The notes: generated by a model from the sequence alone, not told the origin. DNA of 64,000 bases from Candidatus Cloacimonadota bacterium (GCA_012516855.1 JAAYWB010000071.1:1-64000); one strand, 5' to 3'. Counted from the first letter of the stretch, positions 8,434 through 18,722 are shown. Made by a program: numbers and translations.

Positions 8434-10317
8434 ATGGAACTTCAAGAACTGGACCTCCGCAAGGAGTTTCCGCCGCCCAGCCTGGAAGAATGGAAACAGG
8501 CCGTGGTGGCCAGCCTTAAAGGCGCTGATTTCGACAAGGTGATGCGCACCAAAACTTACGAAGGCATCACCCTGAAACCCATATACACAAAGGAAGACGT
8601 GGCCGGACTGGGCTTCACGGACGCCCTGCCGGGCGAAGCTCCCCACCAGCGGGGAAACGCGCCTCAGGGCTTTGCCAGCCAAGGCTGGAAAGTGGCCCAG
8701 GCACAGACCACCCAAGACCTGGCGGCCCTGAACCGGGAAATTCTGGATGAGCTTTCCCGGGGACTTTCTGCTGTTAACCTCGTTCTGAAACACGACGATT
8801 TTCCCGCTGGAATCGAGCTCCGCTCCGCGGAAGACCTGGCCACTGCCCTGAAAGGGGTGGACCTGAAAGCTGCACCGCTCATGGCTCAAATGGATATGGG
8901 CGATCCCGACCTCTTCTCCTGGCTGGAGGAGTTTTGCGCCCAAACCAAACAGGACCTGAGCCAGCTTGACGGCTGCCTCGGCTTCGATCCCACTGGCGAG
9001 TTTGCCCGCAAGGGATTTCTGAACCTGCCTCTGGAAGATGTTTGGAGCCGGGTGGGCGCTGAAGTTGCGCGCAGGGTGGAAAAAGCTCCCAGGCTGCGCT
9101 GCCTTTCCATCGACGCCACGGTCTATGCCTCCAGCGGAGCCTCAGCCGTGCAGGAACTCGCTTTCGCCCTGTCCACCGCCATCGGTTATATCCAGGGCTT
9201 GCAGGTCAGCGGCTTGGAAATCGACAAGATCGCCCCGCTGTTTCAGGTGAAGTTTTCCCTCGGTTCCAATTTGTTCATGGAAATAGCCAAGATCAGGGCT
9301 TTCCGGATGCTGTGGAGCGAGATGGTAAAAGCTTTCGGCGGCAATGACGAGTCCCGCCGCATCTGGATCCACGGAAAAACCTCCACCTTCAACAAAAGCG
9401 GCTATGACCTCTATGTGAACATGCTGCGCACCAGCACGGAAGGGTTTGCCGGGGTCGTTGCAGGGGTGGACAGCCTTGAGATAGACCGTTTCGACGCAAC
9501 GCTGGACGTCGAGGCCACCAAGTTTTCCAAACGGCTTGCCCGCAACCAGCAGCTTATCCTGGCCGAGGAAGCCCATCTGAGCAGGGTTGCCGACCCCGCA
9601 GGCGGATGCTATTATATCGAAAGCCTCACCGCGGATCTGGCAAGCCAGGCCTGGAAAATGATGCAGGAGCTGGAAGCCGGGGGCGGAATGATCCGCGGCC
9701 TCAAAGCCGGGACCATCCACACCATGATCGACGCTGTGGCCCAGGCAAGGATCGACGCCGTGCACAAAAGGAGAGATGTTTTCGTGGGCGTGAACATGTA
9801 TGCCAATCCGGATGACGCTCTGCCGGCCTTGGCGGAAGCCTCTGTTGATGACAGCAAAGCCGCCGTGCGCCTCGAGTGGGGCGCCCTGCCGAAACGCCGA
9901 GCGGTGGAAGCTCTGGAACAATTCCGCTCCCGGATGGCGGCTTATGGCAAAAAGGTGTTCCTGATCACCATGGGCAGCCTGGCAGAATACAAGGTCCGCG
10001 CCGACTTCGCCACAGGCTTCCTGCAGGTGGGCGGATTTATCGTGGTGGAAGGAACTGGCTACACCGATGTTCAGTCCGCCGTGGAGGCCGCCGGGGACTA
10101 CGAAGCTGTCTGCATCTGCAGTACGGACGACAAGTATCCCGAACTGGTGCCCGCGCTCTGCGCTCAACTGAAAGACAAGATAAAAATCCTGGCAGGCTAT
10201 CCGGCCGACCAGGTGGAAGCTCACAAACAAAGCGGCATTGATGTCTTCATCCATCTGCGGGCAAACCTGCTGGACACCCTGCAATACCTGGCCGCCCGCA
10301 TGGGGGTGCAAAAATGA
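8434..10317 (+). CDS. mutA: Methylmalonyl-CoA mutase, small (beta) subunit
   Basis: Non-catalytic partner of the B12-dependent mutase that interconverts methylmalonyl-CoA and succinyl-CoA in propionate metabolism. The 627-residue protein has the acyl-CoA mutase barrel (about residues 30-470). Its C-terminal Rossmann-like domain lacks the DxHxxG cobalamin motif, the expected signature of the small subunit. ATG 8434 is chosen because AGGGAGAG at 8421-8428 is well spaced for it; an in-frame GTG six bases earlier lacks spacing. The gene overlaps mutB by 4 bases (ATGA), indicating coupled translation of the heterodimer. Confidence 0.93.
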   Translation: MELQELDLRKEFPPPSLEEWKQAVVASLKGADFDKVMRTKTYEGITLKPIYTKEDVAGLGFTDALPGEAPHQRGNAPQGFASQGWKVAQAQTTQDLAALNREILDELSRGLSAVNLVLKHDDFPAGIELRSAEDLATALKGVDLKAAPLMAQMDMGDPDLFSWLEEFCAQTKQDLSQLDGCLGFDPTGEFARKGFLNLPLEDVWSRVGAEVARRVEKAPRLRCLSIDATVYASSGASAVQELAFALSTAIGYIQGLQVSGLEIDKIAPLFQVKFSLGSNLFMEIAKIRAFRMLWSEMVKAFGGNDESRRIWIHGKTSTFNKSGYDLYVNMLRTSTEGFAGVVAGVDSLEIDRFDATLDVEATKFSKRLARNQQLILAEEAHLSRVADPAGGCYYIESLTADLASQAWKMMQELEAGGGMIRGLKAGTIHTMIDAVAQARIDAVHKRRDVFVGVNMYANPDDALPALAEASVDDSKAAVRLEWGALPKRRAVEALEQFRSRMAAYGKKVFLITMGSLAEYKVRADFATGFLQVGGFIVVEGTGYTDVQSAVEAAGDYEAVCICSTDDKYPELVPALCAQLKDKIKILAGYPADQVEAHKQSGIDVFIHLRANLLDTLQYLAARMGVQK

Positions 10318-12443
10318 AACCTGATTTCACCACTCTGAATCCCAGCTTCGCCGCGGAACCCAAAGCGCGGGAAGCAGTCGCATCCAAAGCCTGGCGCACC
10401 AACGAACAGTTGGACGTGAAGCCGCTTTACACCAAGGCTGACCTGGACAACCTGCAGCATTTAGATTATCTTTCCGGCCTGCCGCCTTTCCTGCGGGGGC
10501 CTTATCCTTCCATGTTCGTCCAGCGGCCCTGGACCATCCGTCAATACGCGGGTTTTTCCACCGCCGAGGAATCCAACGCCTTTTACCGCCGCAATTTGGC
10601 CATGGGCCAGAAAGGCCTCTCCATCGCTTTTGACCTCGCCACCCACCGCGGATACGATTCCGATCATCCCCGGGTGATCGGTGACGTGGGCAAAGCTGGG
10701 GTGGCTGTGGACAGCATTCTGGACATGAAAATCCTCTTCGACAGGATACCGCTGGACAGGATGAGTGTTTCCATGACGATGAACGGTGCCGTGATTCCCA
10801 TCATGGCCTTCTACATCGTGGCCGCTGAGGAACAGGGTGTGAAGCCGGAACAGCTTAACGGCACCATCCAGAACGACATCCTGAAGGAATACATGGTGCG
10901 CAACACCTACATCTATCCACCGGAAGCCTCCATGCGCATCATCGCTGACATCTTCAAATACACGTCGCGGAACATGCCTAAGTTCAACAGCATCAGCATT
11001 TCCGGCTATCACATGCATGAAGCAGGAGCCACCGCCGACCTGGAGATGGCATATACTTTGGCCGATGGCCTGGAATACGTGCGCACGGCCGTGAACGCTG
11101 GCCTGGACATCGATTTGATCGCGCCCCGGCTGTCATTCTTCTGGGCCGAGGGCATGAACTACTTCATGGAAGTGGCCAAGCTCCGCGCCGCAAGAGTGCT
11201 CTGGGCCAAGATCATCAAAGGTTTTGGGGCCAAAAACCCGAAGAGCATGGCGCTGCGCACCCATTCCCAAACCTCCGGCTGGAGCCTCACCGAGCAGGAT
11301 CCCTACAACAACGTGATCCGCACCTGTGTGGAAGCCCTGGCCGCCACGCTGGGACACACGCAATCCCTGCACACCAATTCCCTGGACGAAGCCATTGCCC
11401 TGCCCACCGATTTCAGCGCCCGCATCGCCCGCAACACCCAGCTCTTCCTGCAGCACGAGACCGGCATCACCAAGGTTATCGACCCCTGGGCCGGCTCCTA
11501 CTATCTGGAAAGCCTTACGGACGCCCTGATGAAGCGCTCCTGGGGCCACATCATGGAAGTGGAGAAACTGGGCGGCATGGCCAAGGCCATCGAAACAGGC
11601 CTGCCCAAACTGCGCATCGAGGAAGCAGCCGCCAGAAGGCAGGCGCACATCGATTCCGGAGAAGACACCATCGTGGGCGTGAATAAATACCGTCTGGAGA
11701 AGGAAGACCCGATGGAAATCCTGGAAGTGGACAACTCCGCTGTGCGCGAATCCCAGATCGCCCGCTTGGCCAAACTCCGCGCCGAACGCGACGAAGCCAG
11801 GGTGAAAGCCTGCCTCGGCGCCATCACCCAGGCAGCTAAAGACAAAACCGGAAACCTGCTCGAGCTGGCGGTGGACGCTGCCCGGGCCAGAGCTTCCCTG
11901 GGCGAGATTTCCAGCGCCATGGAATCCGTCTTCGGACGCCACCAGGCTTCCATCAAACTCATCAACAACGTTTACAGCAGCGAGTATGCCAAAATGGATG
12001 AAATAGAACAAGTTCGCGCCCTCACAGACAGGTTTGCCGACCGCGAGGGACGCCGCCCCCGCATCCTGGTTGCCAAAATGGGCCAGGACGGCCACGACCG
12101 CGGCGCAAAGGTGGTTGCCACCGCTTTTGCCGACATGGGTTTCGACGTGGACATGGGACCCCTGTTCCAGACCCCGGACGAAACAGCCCGCCAGGCAGTG
12201 GAAAACGACGTCCACATCGTCGGCATGAGTTCACTGGCCGCCGGCCACAAGACCCTGCTGCCGCAACTGGTGGAGGAACTGGCAAAGCTTGGCCGCGAGG
12301 ATATCCTAATCGTGGTTGGGGGCGTGATTCCGCCCCAGGACTACGATTTCCTGCTGGACAAAGGCGCCACGGCCATTTTCGGGCCCGGCACCAAACTGCC
12401 TGAATGCGCCACCCTGTTGCTGGAAAAACTGTTGCAGGATTGA
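10314..12443 (+). CDS. mutB: Methylmalonyl-CoA mutase, large (alpha) catalytic subunit
   Basis: Catalytic, adenosylcobalamin-dependent subunit of methylmalonyl-CoA mutase (709 residues). The N-terminal half is the substrate barrel, with [18 protein letters not shown] and [17 protein letters not shown]. The C-terminal domain (about 575-709) carries the base-off B12 motif GQDGHDRG with the cobalt-ligating His at residue 594, and the downstream GMSSLAAGH and [10 protein letters not shown] segments. All family landmarks are intact. It follows mutA with an ATGA overlap and is followed three bases later by meaB. Depending on physiology it serves propionate production from succinyl-CoA or propionate oxidation; the window does not decide. 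Confidence 0.97.
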   Translation: MKPDFTTLNPSFAAEPKAREAVASKAWRTNEQLDVKPLYTKADLDNLQHLDYLSGLPPFLRGPYPSMFVQRPWTIRQYAGFSTAEESNAFYRRNLAMGQKGLSIAFDLATHRGYDSDHPRVIGDVGKAGVAVDSILDMKILFDRIPLDRMSVSMTMNGAVIPIMAFYIVAAEEQGVKPEQLNGTIQNDILKEYMVRNTYIYPPEASMRIIADIFKYTSRNMPKFNSISISGYHMHEAGATADLEMAYTLADGLEYVRTAVNAGLDIDLIAPRLSFFWAEGMNYFMEVAKLRAARVLWAKIIKGFGAKNPKSMALRTHSQTSGWSLTEQDPYNNVIRTCVEALAATLGHTQSLHTNSLDEAIALPTDFSARIARNTQLFLQHETGITKVIDPWAGSYYLESLTDALMKRSWGHIMEVEKLGGMAKAIETGLPKLRIEEAAARRQAHIDSGEDTIVGVNKYRLEKEDPMEILEVDNSAVRESQIARLAKLRAERDEARVKACLGAITQAAKDKTGNLLELAVDAARARASLGEISSAMESVFGRHQASIKLINNVYSSEYAKMDEIEQVRALTDRFADREGRRPRILVAKMGQDGHDRGAKVVATAFADMGFDVDMGPLFQTPDETARQAVENDVHIVGMSSLAAGHKTLLPQLVEELAKLGREDILIVVGGVIPPQDYDFLLDKGATAIFGPGTKLPECATLLLEKLLQD

Positions 12444-12445
12444 GC

Positions 12446-13540
12446 GTGACCAGGCATCGCAAGCCGGAATGGGCACCCGCTGAGGGCGGAAAGGAATTCG
12501 CCTCCCGGGTGATGGAAGCCAAAAGCGCTGGCAGCAAGGTTTCGGATGCCGAGGCCAAAAAGCCGTCCCGCGGCCTGCCGCCAGTTGATTCCATCGCCGC
12601 CGGGGTTCTCAGCGGCGACCGCACCCTGCTGGCCAAGGCGATCACCCTCATCGAAAGCAATTCTCCCCGTCATTTCGAGGCGGGACAGGAACTGGTCCGC
12701 CGGCTTCTGCCCGCCTCGGGAAACTCCATCCGCGTGGGCGTTACAGGTGTTCCCGGAGCGGGGAAGAGCACCTTCATCGAAAGCTTCGGCCTCTGGCTAA
12801 TAGAGCGGGGCCACAAAGTCGCCGTGCTGGCCGTTGACCCAAGCAGTTCGCTTTCCCGGGGCAGCATTCTGGGCGACAAAACCCGCATGGAGGAACTGGC
12901 ACGGCACCCAAGCAGCTTCATCCGTCCCTCACCCAGCGGCGGAGCATTGGGGGGCGTGACCCGCAAAACCCGCGAAACCATCATCGCCTGCGAAGCTGCC
13001 GGCTATGACATCATCCTCATCGAAACCGTGGGAGTTGGACAGTCTGAGGTAACCGTGCGCTCCATGGTCGATTTCTTTCTGCTGATGCAGATCGCCGGAG
13101 CCGGAGACGAACTCCAGGGCATCAAAAAGGGCATCATGGAACTGGCCGACCTCGTTGTGGTGAACAAAGCTGACGGAAACAATATCCAGGCAGCCGAACT
13201 GGCTGGACGTGAACTAAACAACGCCCTCCATTACCTGCGGCAGGCGACCCCAGGCTGGACCACCAAGGCCCTCACCTGCTCCGCTGTCCAGAAAACCGGC
13301 CTGCCTGAAATCTGGCACGAAATCGAACGTTTTGTGGACCAGGGCAAAACCAGTGGCGTGTTTGAGGAACGACGGCAGAGCCAGGTGCTCCAGTGGTTCG
13401 AATCCTTGCTTGCCGAGGCAGTTCTAAACCGCTTCTACTCCGATCCCAAGATAACAAAGCAACTGCCCCGCCTCCGCGCGGCTGTGCAGGACGGTTCCCT
13501 GCCTGTTCTGCTGGCCGTTCAGGAACTGCTGGCCGATTAA
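12446..13540 (+). CDS. meaB: Methylmalonyl-CoA mutase-associated G3E GTPase (MeaB/ArgK)
   Basis: P-loop GTPase that chaperones cobalamin loading and protects methylmalonyl-CoA mutase from inactivation. Visible motifs are the P-loop GVTGVPGAGKS, the Walker-B-type VLAVDPSSSLSRGSILGDKTRM, ETVGVGQSE and the NKAD base-recognition motif. The start is uncertain. GTG 12446 (GCAGGA upstream, right after the mutB stop) gives 364 residues with a ~50-residue polar extension; ATG 12512 is an alternative, and an upstream in-frame start at 12404 lies inside mutB. Context directly after mutAB strongly supports MeaB rather than the historical ArgK name. Confidence 0.93.
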   Translation: MTRHRKPEWAPAEGGKEFASRVMEAKSAGSKVSDAEAKKPSRGLPPVDSIAAGVLSGDRTLLAKAITLIESNSPRHFEAGQELVRRLLPASGNSIRVGVTGVPGAGKSTFIESFGLWLIERGHKVAVLAVDPSSSLSRGSILGDKTRMEELARHPSSFIRPSPSGGALGGVTRKTRETIIACEAAGYDIILIETVGVGQSEVTVRSMVDFFLLMQIAGAGDELQGIKKGIMELADLVVVNKADGNNIQAAELAGRELNNALHYLRQATPGWTTKALTCSAVQKTGLPEIWHEIERFVDQGKTSGVFEERRQSQVLQWFESLLAEAVLNRFYSDPKITKQLPRLRAAVQDGSLPVLLAVQELLAD

Positions 13541-13577
13541 CGGAAGCCTGGAACAAATCTGCTTATATGGCCTTATT

Positions 13578-13669
13578 GACTTCAAGGGCAGGTTGAATAC
13601 TGTCATTGCACATGAAGTCCAAGCCGTCCATAATCTGTTCAATTAGATATGGTTAGCTTTGACGGCTTG
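13578..13669. repeat. Nested inverted repeats between convergent genes
   Basis: GACTTCA (13578-13584) pairs with TGAAGTC (13613-13619). CAAGCCGTC (13620-13628) pairs perfectly with GACGGCTTG (13661-13669). They lie between the converging meaB (+) and the anchor-J gene (-). They could help end transcription, but neither hairpin has a T-tract, so an intrinsic terminator call is not justified. Confidence 0.35.
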
Positions 13670-13696
13670 AACTCCATGTCCTCAATTTGGTTTAAT

Positions 13697-15853
13697 CTAT
13701 CGCCGGTGATGCTTTATCCGCTCTTTCCCTTTTGGGTTTGATGGCCTTCTTAGCGTGCAGAATGTGTTCCGGATACCAGGCAGTTTTTCGAATGGGGTGT
13801 TGTTGGCCTTTATCCGGAAGAACTTTTGGGCTTCAACATGATCTGGGCAATAGTAGGTGTCCGTGGTAGTGTTGATCAAGGTCCAATACCCATCATCCGC
13901 GTAAGGATCCGAACTGGCGTAGATTAGATAGTCGTTAGCAAACGGCACGGGATCCCAGCTTAGTTTGGGAACCCCTTCCCACAGGCTGAAGCTGATCTCC
14001 GGAGCGGCGAGGCCGGCGGCGACATGGGCCTGGATGATCCAGGAGCCCTGTTCCTCCACTTGGGAGAAGTATCCGGCTTCCCTCCAGTATGACATTCCGT
14101 AGTCATGATCGTTAGTGAACCAGACGCCGTTCCCGCCGGGGACGTTTTCGACTGAAACGTAGAAATAGGGAGTGTTGATCACCAGGTTGTCCGGCAGGTC
14201 GTAGTAGTTTAAGCCATTGAAGTTATAGGTGATTGGCCCGGTGAGGTCGGTGAGGGTGAACCCGTCATCAGAGTAGATGTGCAGATCCGCCTGCACTGGC
14301 TGGGGGGTGTCGACAGTCACTTCTGAAAGAAGCATACCCGAACCCAGCTCGTAAAAGGGATTGGCGAAGCGGTTGGCGGCTCCGAATGTATCCGGGCGGC
14401 CCAAGCCCACCGAATTGCTCCAATTGTAGAAGAGCCAGAAGTAGTTGTCCACCACAAACCAGTGGAAGTTGTCCCAATCTCCGGTGCTGGCGGTGTTCAA
14501 GTTCCCGTCTGTGGCAGTGATGAAATATTCCACCCTGGTGCCCGTGTCTTGGGGCGGTATGGTTGCAGACCAGGTGTTTCCGCTGATGTTTTCCATGGGC
14601 AGTTCTATCTGCGTGCCTGTCGCCTGGTAGTGCAGGATCACTTCGTCGATTCCGCTCTGCCAGATGGGGTCATCAACCACTTCCGCCGTGAGGGTGAAAC
14701 TGACATCAGGACTGGGGGTGCTGAGCGGGGGGAGGAAGGTGATGATGGGAGGCTGGTCGTCGTTGGTCAGTTCACGGATGGTGACGTCGTCCACAAACCA
14801 ACTGTGGGCGTCATAGCCCCGGTAAACGAAGGCGAAATGCACCATCATGCCCGCGAAGGGGCTGATATTGAGCCTCACATTCTGCCATTCCTCGGTTACG
14901 CTGTCAGGGTTCCAAAGCTCATGCCAGCCAAGCTGGGCGAGGTTTACGGGGCGGATCATCACCCCGCTGTAGGCGTAGCAGTCCATATAGAAATTGTTGT
15001 GCCAGAAATCGAGCACCAGTTGATCGCGGAGCTGGGGAAGCAGGATGGACGGGGTGATCAGCCAGCCGTCCTGGCCGTATCCACCTTCCCAGGAGGAGCT
15101 GTACCAATGGGCGGCGCAATTCGAGCCGCCAAGGGTGTGGTTGATTTCAGTATCCAGTAGCCAGTACCAGGGCTGGCCGTCATTATCCTGGATGGACCAG
15201 CCGGCGGGGGGAAACTCAGTCCCTTCAAAATCCCAGTAAACGGGCAGGGAGGTGACAGGCTCCACCTCGTAGATGGTGATGTCGTCCAGATACCAGTAGT
15301 TGGCGTCATTGCCCTGATGGCGGAAGGCAAAATAGGTGTCCTCGCCGATATAGTCGGTGACATCCACAAAGACGCGGTTCCAGTCGGTGTTTACGCTGTT
15401 GGCAGCCCAGATTTCCGTCCAGCCGGGATCCTGGGGATCAGGGGAGGAGTTTGCCTGCAGGCTGCAATATTGGTAGTTTTCCGACCAATCGCTACGATGC
15501 TGGAAGCTGAGGGTCATGAAGCTGTCTTCAGGCATCAGCACCGCCGGAAGGATCAGCCAGCCGTCCTGGTTTCCGGCGTCGCTGGCGTAGTGGAGGGCGG
15601 ATTTGCTTCCATCCGGGGTGGTGTTGTGGTTTGTATCGACCTCCCAGATGGTTCCGGCTCCGTCAACATCAACGCAGGTGAATCCTTGCGGCGGGAAGGT
15701 GGGATGCTCGAAATCCCAGGTGGCGGGAAAAACGGTGATCCCCATTCTACTGTTCACCTCAAGGGCGGTCACAAAGGCATCAGGATCACTGGCCATGGCG
15801 GTGAGGAACGCGGCGAGCAGCGTCGCTGCCATTACTAGCAAGATCGTTTTCAT
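13697..15853 (-). CDS. Secreted protein with two choice-of-anchor-J domains
   Basis: A 718-residue protein with a signal peptide (ILLVMAATLLAAFLTAMA). Two homologous MAM/choice-of-anchor-J jelly-roll domains follow, at about residues 45-195 and 205-365. Each starts with a WDFE..FPP..G motif and ends in W(Y/F)(L/V)DD(I/V)TI. After them come an Ig-like/Fn3-type segment (about 370-475) and a further beta-rich part. The family is usually surface- or carbohydrate-associated in FCB bacteria. Start 15853 is supported by AAGGAG upstream on the minus strand. The last ~35 residues are unusually basic (NPKGKERIKHHRR) and do not look like a sorting domain; a late frameshift is possible. Confidence 0.75.
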   Translation of the reverse strand: MKTILLVMAATLLAAFLTAMASDPDAFVTALEVNSRMGITVFPATWDFEHPTFPPQGFTCVDVDGAGTIWEVDTNHNTTPDGSKSALHYASDAGNQDGWLILPAVLMPEDSFMTLSFQHRSDWSENYQYCSLQANSSPDPQDPGWTEIWAANSVNTDWNRVFVDVTDYIGEDTYFAFRHQGNDANYWYLDDITIYEVEPVTSLPVYWDFEGTEFPPAGWSIQDNDGQPWYWLLDTEINHTLGGSNCAAHWYSSSWEGGYGQDGWLITPSILLPQLRDQLVLDFWHNNFYMDCYAYSGVMIRPVNLAQLGWHELWNPDSVTEEWQNVRLNISPFAGMMVHFAFVYRGYDAHSWFVDDVTIRELTNDDQPPIITFLPPLSTPSPDVSFTLTAEVVDDPIWQSGIDEVILHYQATGTQIELPMENISGNTWSATIPPQDTGTRVEYFITATDGNLNTASTGDWDNFHWFVVDNYFWLFYNWSNSVGLGRPDTFGAANRFANPFYELGSGMLLSEVTVDTPQPVQADLHIYSDDGFTLTDLTGPITYNFNGLNYYDLPDNLVINTPYFYVSVENVPGGNGVWFTNDHDYGMSYWREAGYFSQVEEQGSWIIQAHVAAGLAAPEISFSLWEGVPKLSWDPVPFANDYLIYASSDPYADDGYWTLINTTTDTYYCPDHVEAQKFFRIKANNTPFEKLPGIRNTFCTLRRPSNPKGKERIKHHRR

Positions 15854-16369
15854 ACATGAACTCCTTTGTTTAAGGTTTGAACAGGCATTCCGGGCTGTGC
15901 GGGCCTTCCGGGGAGTGCGGACAGGGGTGCGGATAGGAGACCGGTCCTCAAGGTTCCGAAGCCGTTCTACGGAGTTTGTATGCCAGTAATCAAGCAGGCC
16001 CGCGGCCTGATATGCTACATCGTACGCTTATGAAGTAATGTAATTTTTGTGCAGCATATTTAATGTCAAGGATAAAGTGGACCAACATCAGACTTTTTTG
16101 TGGATTTTTTGCGTCAGGACCCGCAGAATTCAATCCGGATGGTGAGGATAGGGGCAAACCGGATGGACAAACTCTAACGGGCTGGAACAACCAGATTACC
16201 CATTTGATTGAAAGAGCGCCACAAACTGTTTACCCACCACGATGCCCTGCCAGTCACACCCTTAGCGCTCACGTTTATCCATCTCCCACGCCCCACGCAA
16301 AATACTCGCATCCAATGCGGGCATCAGGCGGGAGGCGCTTCAGGGACCAGGTATAGGGCCTTAACGGTC
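15854..16369. other. Intergenic region with dispersed repeat A
   Basis: About 516 bases without a recognisable gene. The right third is repeat A copy 1, preceded by the recurring word GATTGAAAGAG (16206-16216). The left part is unique sequence, with a TTGACA on the minus strand at about 16062-16067 lacking a good -10 partner. Confidence 0.65.
16245..16369 (+). repeat. Dispersed repeat family A, copy 1
   Basis: The ~125-bp element shares, in order, CCTGCCAG, CCCTTAGCG, CCCACGCCCC, GCATC-AATGCGGG, GCGGGAGGCG and GGGCCTTAACGG with copies at 24932, 42639 and (inverted) 56639. The two ends carry near-direct repeats (CCTTAGCGGTC-like and CCTTAACGGCC-like). A small CGCATCCAATGCG palindrome is central. 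Confidence 0.75.
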
Positions 16370-17029
16370 TTAGAAGTCCAAGCCTAACATCAGGACGGGA
16401 CTGCGGTCCTTGATGTCCAGCCAGACATGGGCTTGTTTGTTTTTGGCGTTGTAGCGCAGAATGTCTATGCCGCTGATGAGGTGGTTCACGATCATCACGC
16501 CCACCGCCATCATCCTGTAGTCGCGCATATTTTGGGCTTCGGTGCGAATCTGCACATATTGGCCCCGGTTTTCGACGCTGTCCCAGTTCCAGGCAAGATT
16601 GTCCGGGTAGATGTTCTCGTCGATGTAGATCTGTCGCTGGTCCGGGTCGTGGGGAAACAGCCGCAGCGCTTCCTGATACACCCAGGCGTTGTAGCCGCCA
16701 GCCTCGTAGCCGCTGCTGTTGTATTTGCTGATGTCGCGGAGATAGCTCTCAGGGTAGTCTCCAGGCTCGATGTGGGCATACTTTAGCGCGTATTCGTAAT
16801 ACTCGCGGGTTTTCAGCTGCGCCTCCTGGTTCAGATAGAGCATGCTGGAAATGAGGGCGGCTTCAGCAGTTAGCATGCCGTAGCCGTAATTCCGGCCGTG
16901 GCGAATCTGGCTGAGGCCGGGCAAAACGAGTGACTGCACGAGCTGCAATCCCGTGCTTTCAGCGGCCAGGGTGGTCCCGAAGGCCAAAAGCAGCAGGAGG
17001 GTTACCAGATATTTGATCTTGGCAGGCAT
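16370..17029 (-). CDS. Conserved-looking exported protein, member 3 of a paralogous trio
   Basis: A 219-residue protein of unknown function with a signal peptide (YLVTLLLLLAFGTTLAA). Just after it comes LPGLSQIRHGRNYGYGMLTA, which resembles the PGxGQ-type segment of DUF5683-like proteins. The middle is rich in Tyr and charged residues. A second hydrophobic segment (MMAVGVMIVNHLISGIDIL) near residue 170 matches one in its upstream neighbours. Its ATG at 17029 overlaps the stop of the preceding gene by one base (TGATG), so it is translationally coupled. The tandem of three suggests a complex or serial duplication in the cell envelope. Confidence 0.65.
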   Translation of the reverse strand: MPAKIKYLVTLLLLLAFGTTLAAESTGLQLVQSLVLPGLSQIRHGRNYGYGMLTAEAALISSMLYLNQEAQLKTREYYEYALKYAHIEPGDYPESYLRDISKYNSSGYEAGGYNAWVYQEALRLFPHDPDQRQIYIDENIYPDNLAWNWDSVENRGQYVQIRTEAQNMRDYRMMAVGVMIVNHLISGIDILRYNAKNKQAHVWLDIKDRSPVLMLGLDF

Positions 17030-17688
17030 CAAAACTCCATACGGTAATTCAACATCAGGCCGCCAGACTCAAGCGGCGTAAAATAGAGGGCTGTGGGTTG
17101 GCCCGGTTTTCTGGAAATCAGGGCAACGTCAATGAGGCTGATAACGCGGTTCAGCAGCATCACGCCCAGGCTTAGGCTCCGGTACATTTTGGCGGTTTGG
17201 GTCCTGAACCGCAGGGAACGGTATTGGTCCTGATGATAGGAACTTTGCCAGGACCAGGCTTCCTCTTCGGGATAGGTGTTCTCCGCCAGATACGCGGCAT
17301 AGCCGGCAGGATCGTAATTGTATATCAAATAAAAGTTTCGTGCTTCGAGTATCCTGACCTGATTGAAGGAGTCGCTGCTAATATACTGCTGGATATCCTG
17401 ATAGTAGCTGTCCGGCATGCCTTCGGGAATGCCGGCATAGACATCAGCATAGCTTTTGTATGAACTTGTGAGGTTTTCTATTTCACGTCCGGTGGCAAGC
17501 CAGGCTGTGAGGGCCACGAGGTCAGCTGTCAGCATGATCCCTCCACGGGTGTTTTTGCCCAGGGCGATCTCACCGCTTCCGGGCAGCGCCGCGGACATTC
17601 CCAGATACGCCACTTTGGGCAGCGCAGCCAGCGGCAAAGCCAGCAACAAAGCCAGGGTCAGGAACAGCAGTTTGGAGGATGTGCGCAT
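17029..17688 (-). CDS. Exported protein, member 2 of a paralogous trio
   Basis: A 219-residue protein of unknown function. The signal peptide is LLFLTLALLLALPLAALP, then LPGSGEIALGKNTRGGIML (compare the PGLSQIRHGRNYGYG segment of its neighbour). The shared middle pattern ENTYPEEEAWSWQSS parallels ENIYPDNLAWNWDSV in the next gene, and a hydrophobic segment LSLGVMLLNRVISLIDVAL lies near residue 175. A longer frame reaching 17766 is rejected because it would run into the upstream gene and bury the signal peptide. ATG 17688 lies one base after the upstream stop. Confidence 0.65.
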   Translation of the reverse strand: MRTSSKLLFLTLALLLALPLAALPKVAYLGMSAALPGSGEIALGKNTRGGIMLTADLVALTAWLATGREIENLTSSYKSYADVYAGIPEGMPDSYYQDIQQYISSDSFNQVRILEARNFYLIYNYDPAGYAAYLAENTYPEEEAWSWQSSYHQDQYRSLRFRTQTAKMYRSLSLGVMLLNRVISLIDVALISRKPGQPTALYFTPLESGGLMLNYRMEF

Positions 17689-17689
17689 C

Positions 17690-18706
17690 TCAGAACCTGT
17701 AGGTAAAGCCCAAAGAGGGGGTGATGTTGTTGTTGCTGCTAAGGCTGGTGTAATATTGGAACTCAAAGGGTTTCTGGGTGATGGCAGTTCTGTTGACGCG
17801 GTTGGTAAGGGCGAAGGCGTCGATGGCTGCGGCGATGTGGTTTAGGGCAAGGCCGATGGTGCAATAATTGGCATAGTAGAACTGCTGGTTGGCGGAGCGG
17901 CGCATATCCAGATATTCCTGACGCCAGGGCGAGGCGGCGTTGGTTCCGGGCGCAACCGCGTTCGCGGGATCGAGGTTACCGGGATTGTTCATGTAATATT
18001 CAATCCTGTAGTTCTTTATCCAGCGGTTGTTGATTATCAGTTGGGGATCGGTGTTGTTCGGGTTGAAGACCCAGGTCGCGTTGTTGGGCACTTGGCTCAG
18101 ATAGAAAGAACCATTTCCGGAAGTGGGATCGGTGGCGAAATTGTGATACCAGTCAGCCCAGCCGAACACGTATTTGTCGTATTTACCGATATCTTCATAG
18201 AAATGCTGGGTGTCGGTGTCGTCCAGGCGGAAAAAAGTGCCGTCGTAGATATCCAGCGCGCCCGGATTGATGTTCATCATCACCGTTTGCACATTCTTCT
18301 GGTAATCCCTGCGGTAGCGGGTGCCGGTATAGGTGTAGGAATACTGCTCGCCGTTCACGGTGTAATTGAAAACCTGGGTGACAGTCTCGCCATTGGCGAA
18401 GGTCTGAAAGGCTTCGGTCTGGTCCTTGCCCTGTTTGTTGAACCAGACTATGCCGCCGATGGTAGCCAGTTCCAGTACTGGAAAGAGATAGGCAGTGAAC
18501 GACGAGGGCTTCGCGTAAAACTGACCCGCTCCGGGCAGCAGCGCGGAAAAGAGCATGGCGCGGCGGGCATCTTTGGGTTCGAAATTCACCTTGATGATGT
18601 CGCTGACGTCACCCTGGGGTTCCTGCCAGATCAGGTCGTCTATGTTCTGGGCAAAGGCGCCGGTTAGCAGCGCCAGGCCCAATATGAGCAAGATGGTTTT
18701 TTTCAT
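17690..18706 (-). CDS. DUF5683-like exported membrane protein, member 1 of the trio
   Basis: A 338-residue protein with a signal peptide (TILLILGLALLTGAFA). It is followed by a segment resembling DUF5683-type proteins: MLFSALLPGAGQFYAKPSSFTAYLFPVLELA. This is the same PGxGQ-plus-hydrophobic layout as the two shorter downstream genes. The central ~150 residues are Tyr/Asn/Asp rich. The C-terminus ends in a short beta-like stretch with terminal Arg-Phe (SLGFTYRF), as in outer-membrane proteins. A GGAGG lies 7 bases before ATG 18706. It is 16 bases downstream of the M6 protease gene, so likely one operon. The role in the envelope is unknown. Confidence 0.65.
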   Translation of the reverse strand: MKKTILLILGLALLTGAFAQNIDDLIWQEPQGDVSDIIKVNFEPKDARRAMLFSALLPGAGQFYAKPSSFTAYLFPVLELATIGGIVWFNKQGKDQTEAFQTFANGETVTQVFNYTVNGEQYSYTYTGTRYRRDYQKNVQTVMMNINPGALDIYDGTFFRLDDTDTQHFYEDIGKYDKYVFGWADWYHNFATDPTSGNGSFYLSQVPNNATWVFNPNNTDPQLIINNRWIKNYRIEYYMNNPGNLDPANAVAPGTNAASPWRQEYLDMRRSANQQFYYANYCTIGLALNHIAAAIDAFALTNRVNRTAITQKPFEFQYYTSLSSNNNITPSLGFTYRF

Positions 18707-18722
18707 ACATTGGCCTCCAGGG

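Noticed and set aside
12404-12445. Longer meaB start inside mutB
   Set aside because: It has no ribosome site and would overlap mutB by 40 bases; GTG 12446 directly after the mutB stop is more plausible, though not certain.
13561-13645. Short minus-strand peptide (about 28 codons) downstream of the anchor-J gene
   Set aside because: It is too short, lies over inverted repeats, and shows no ribosome site or family resemblance.
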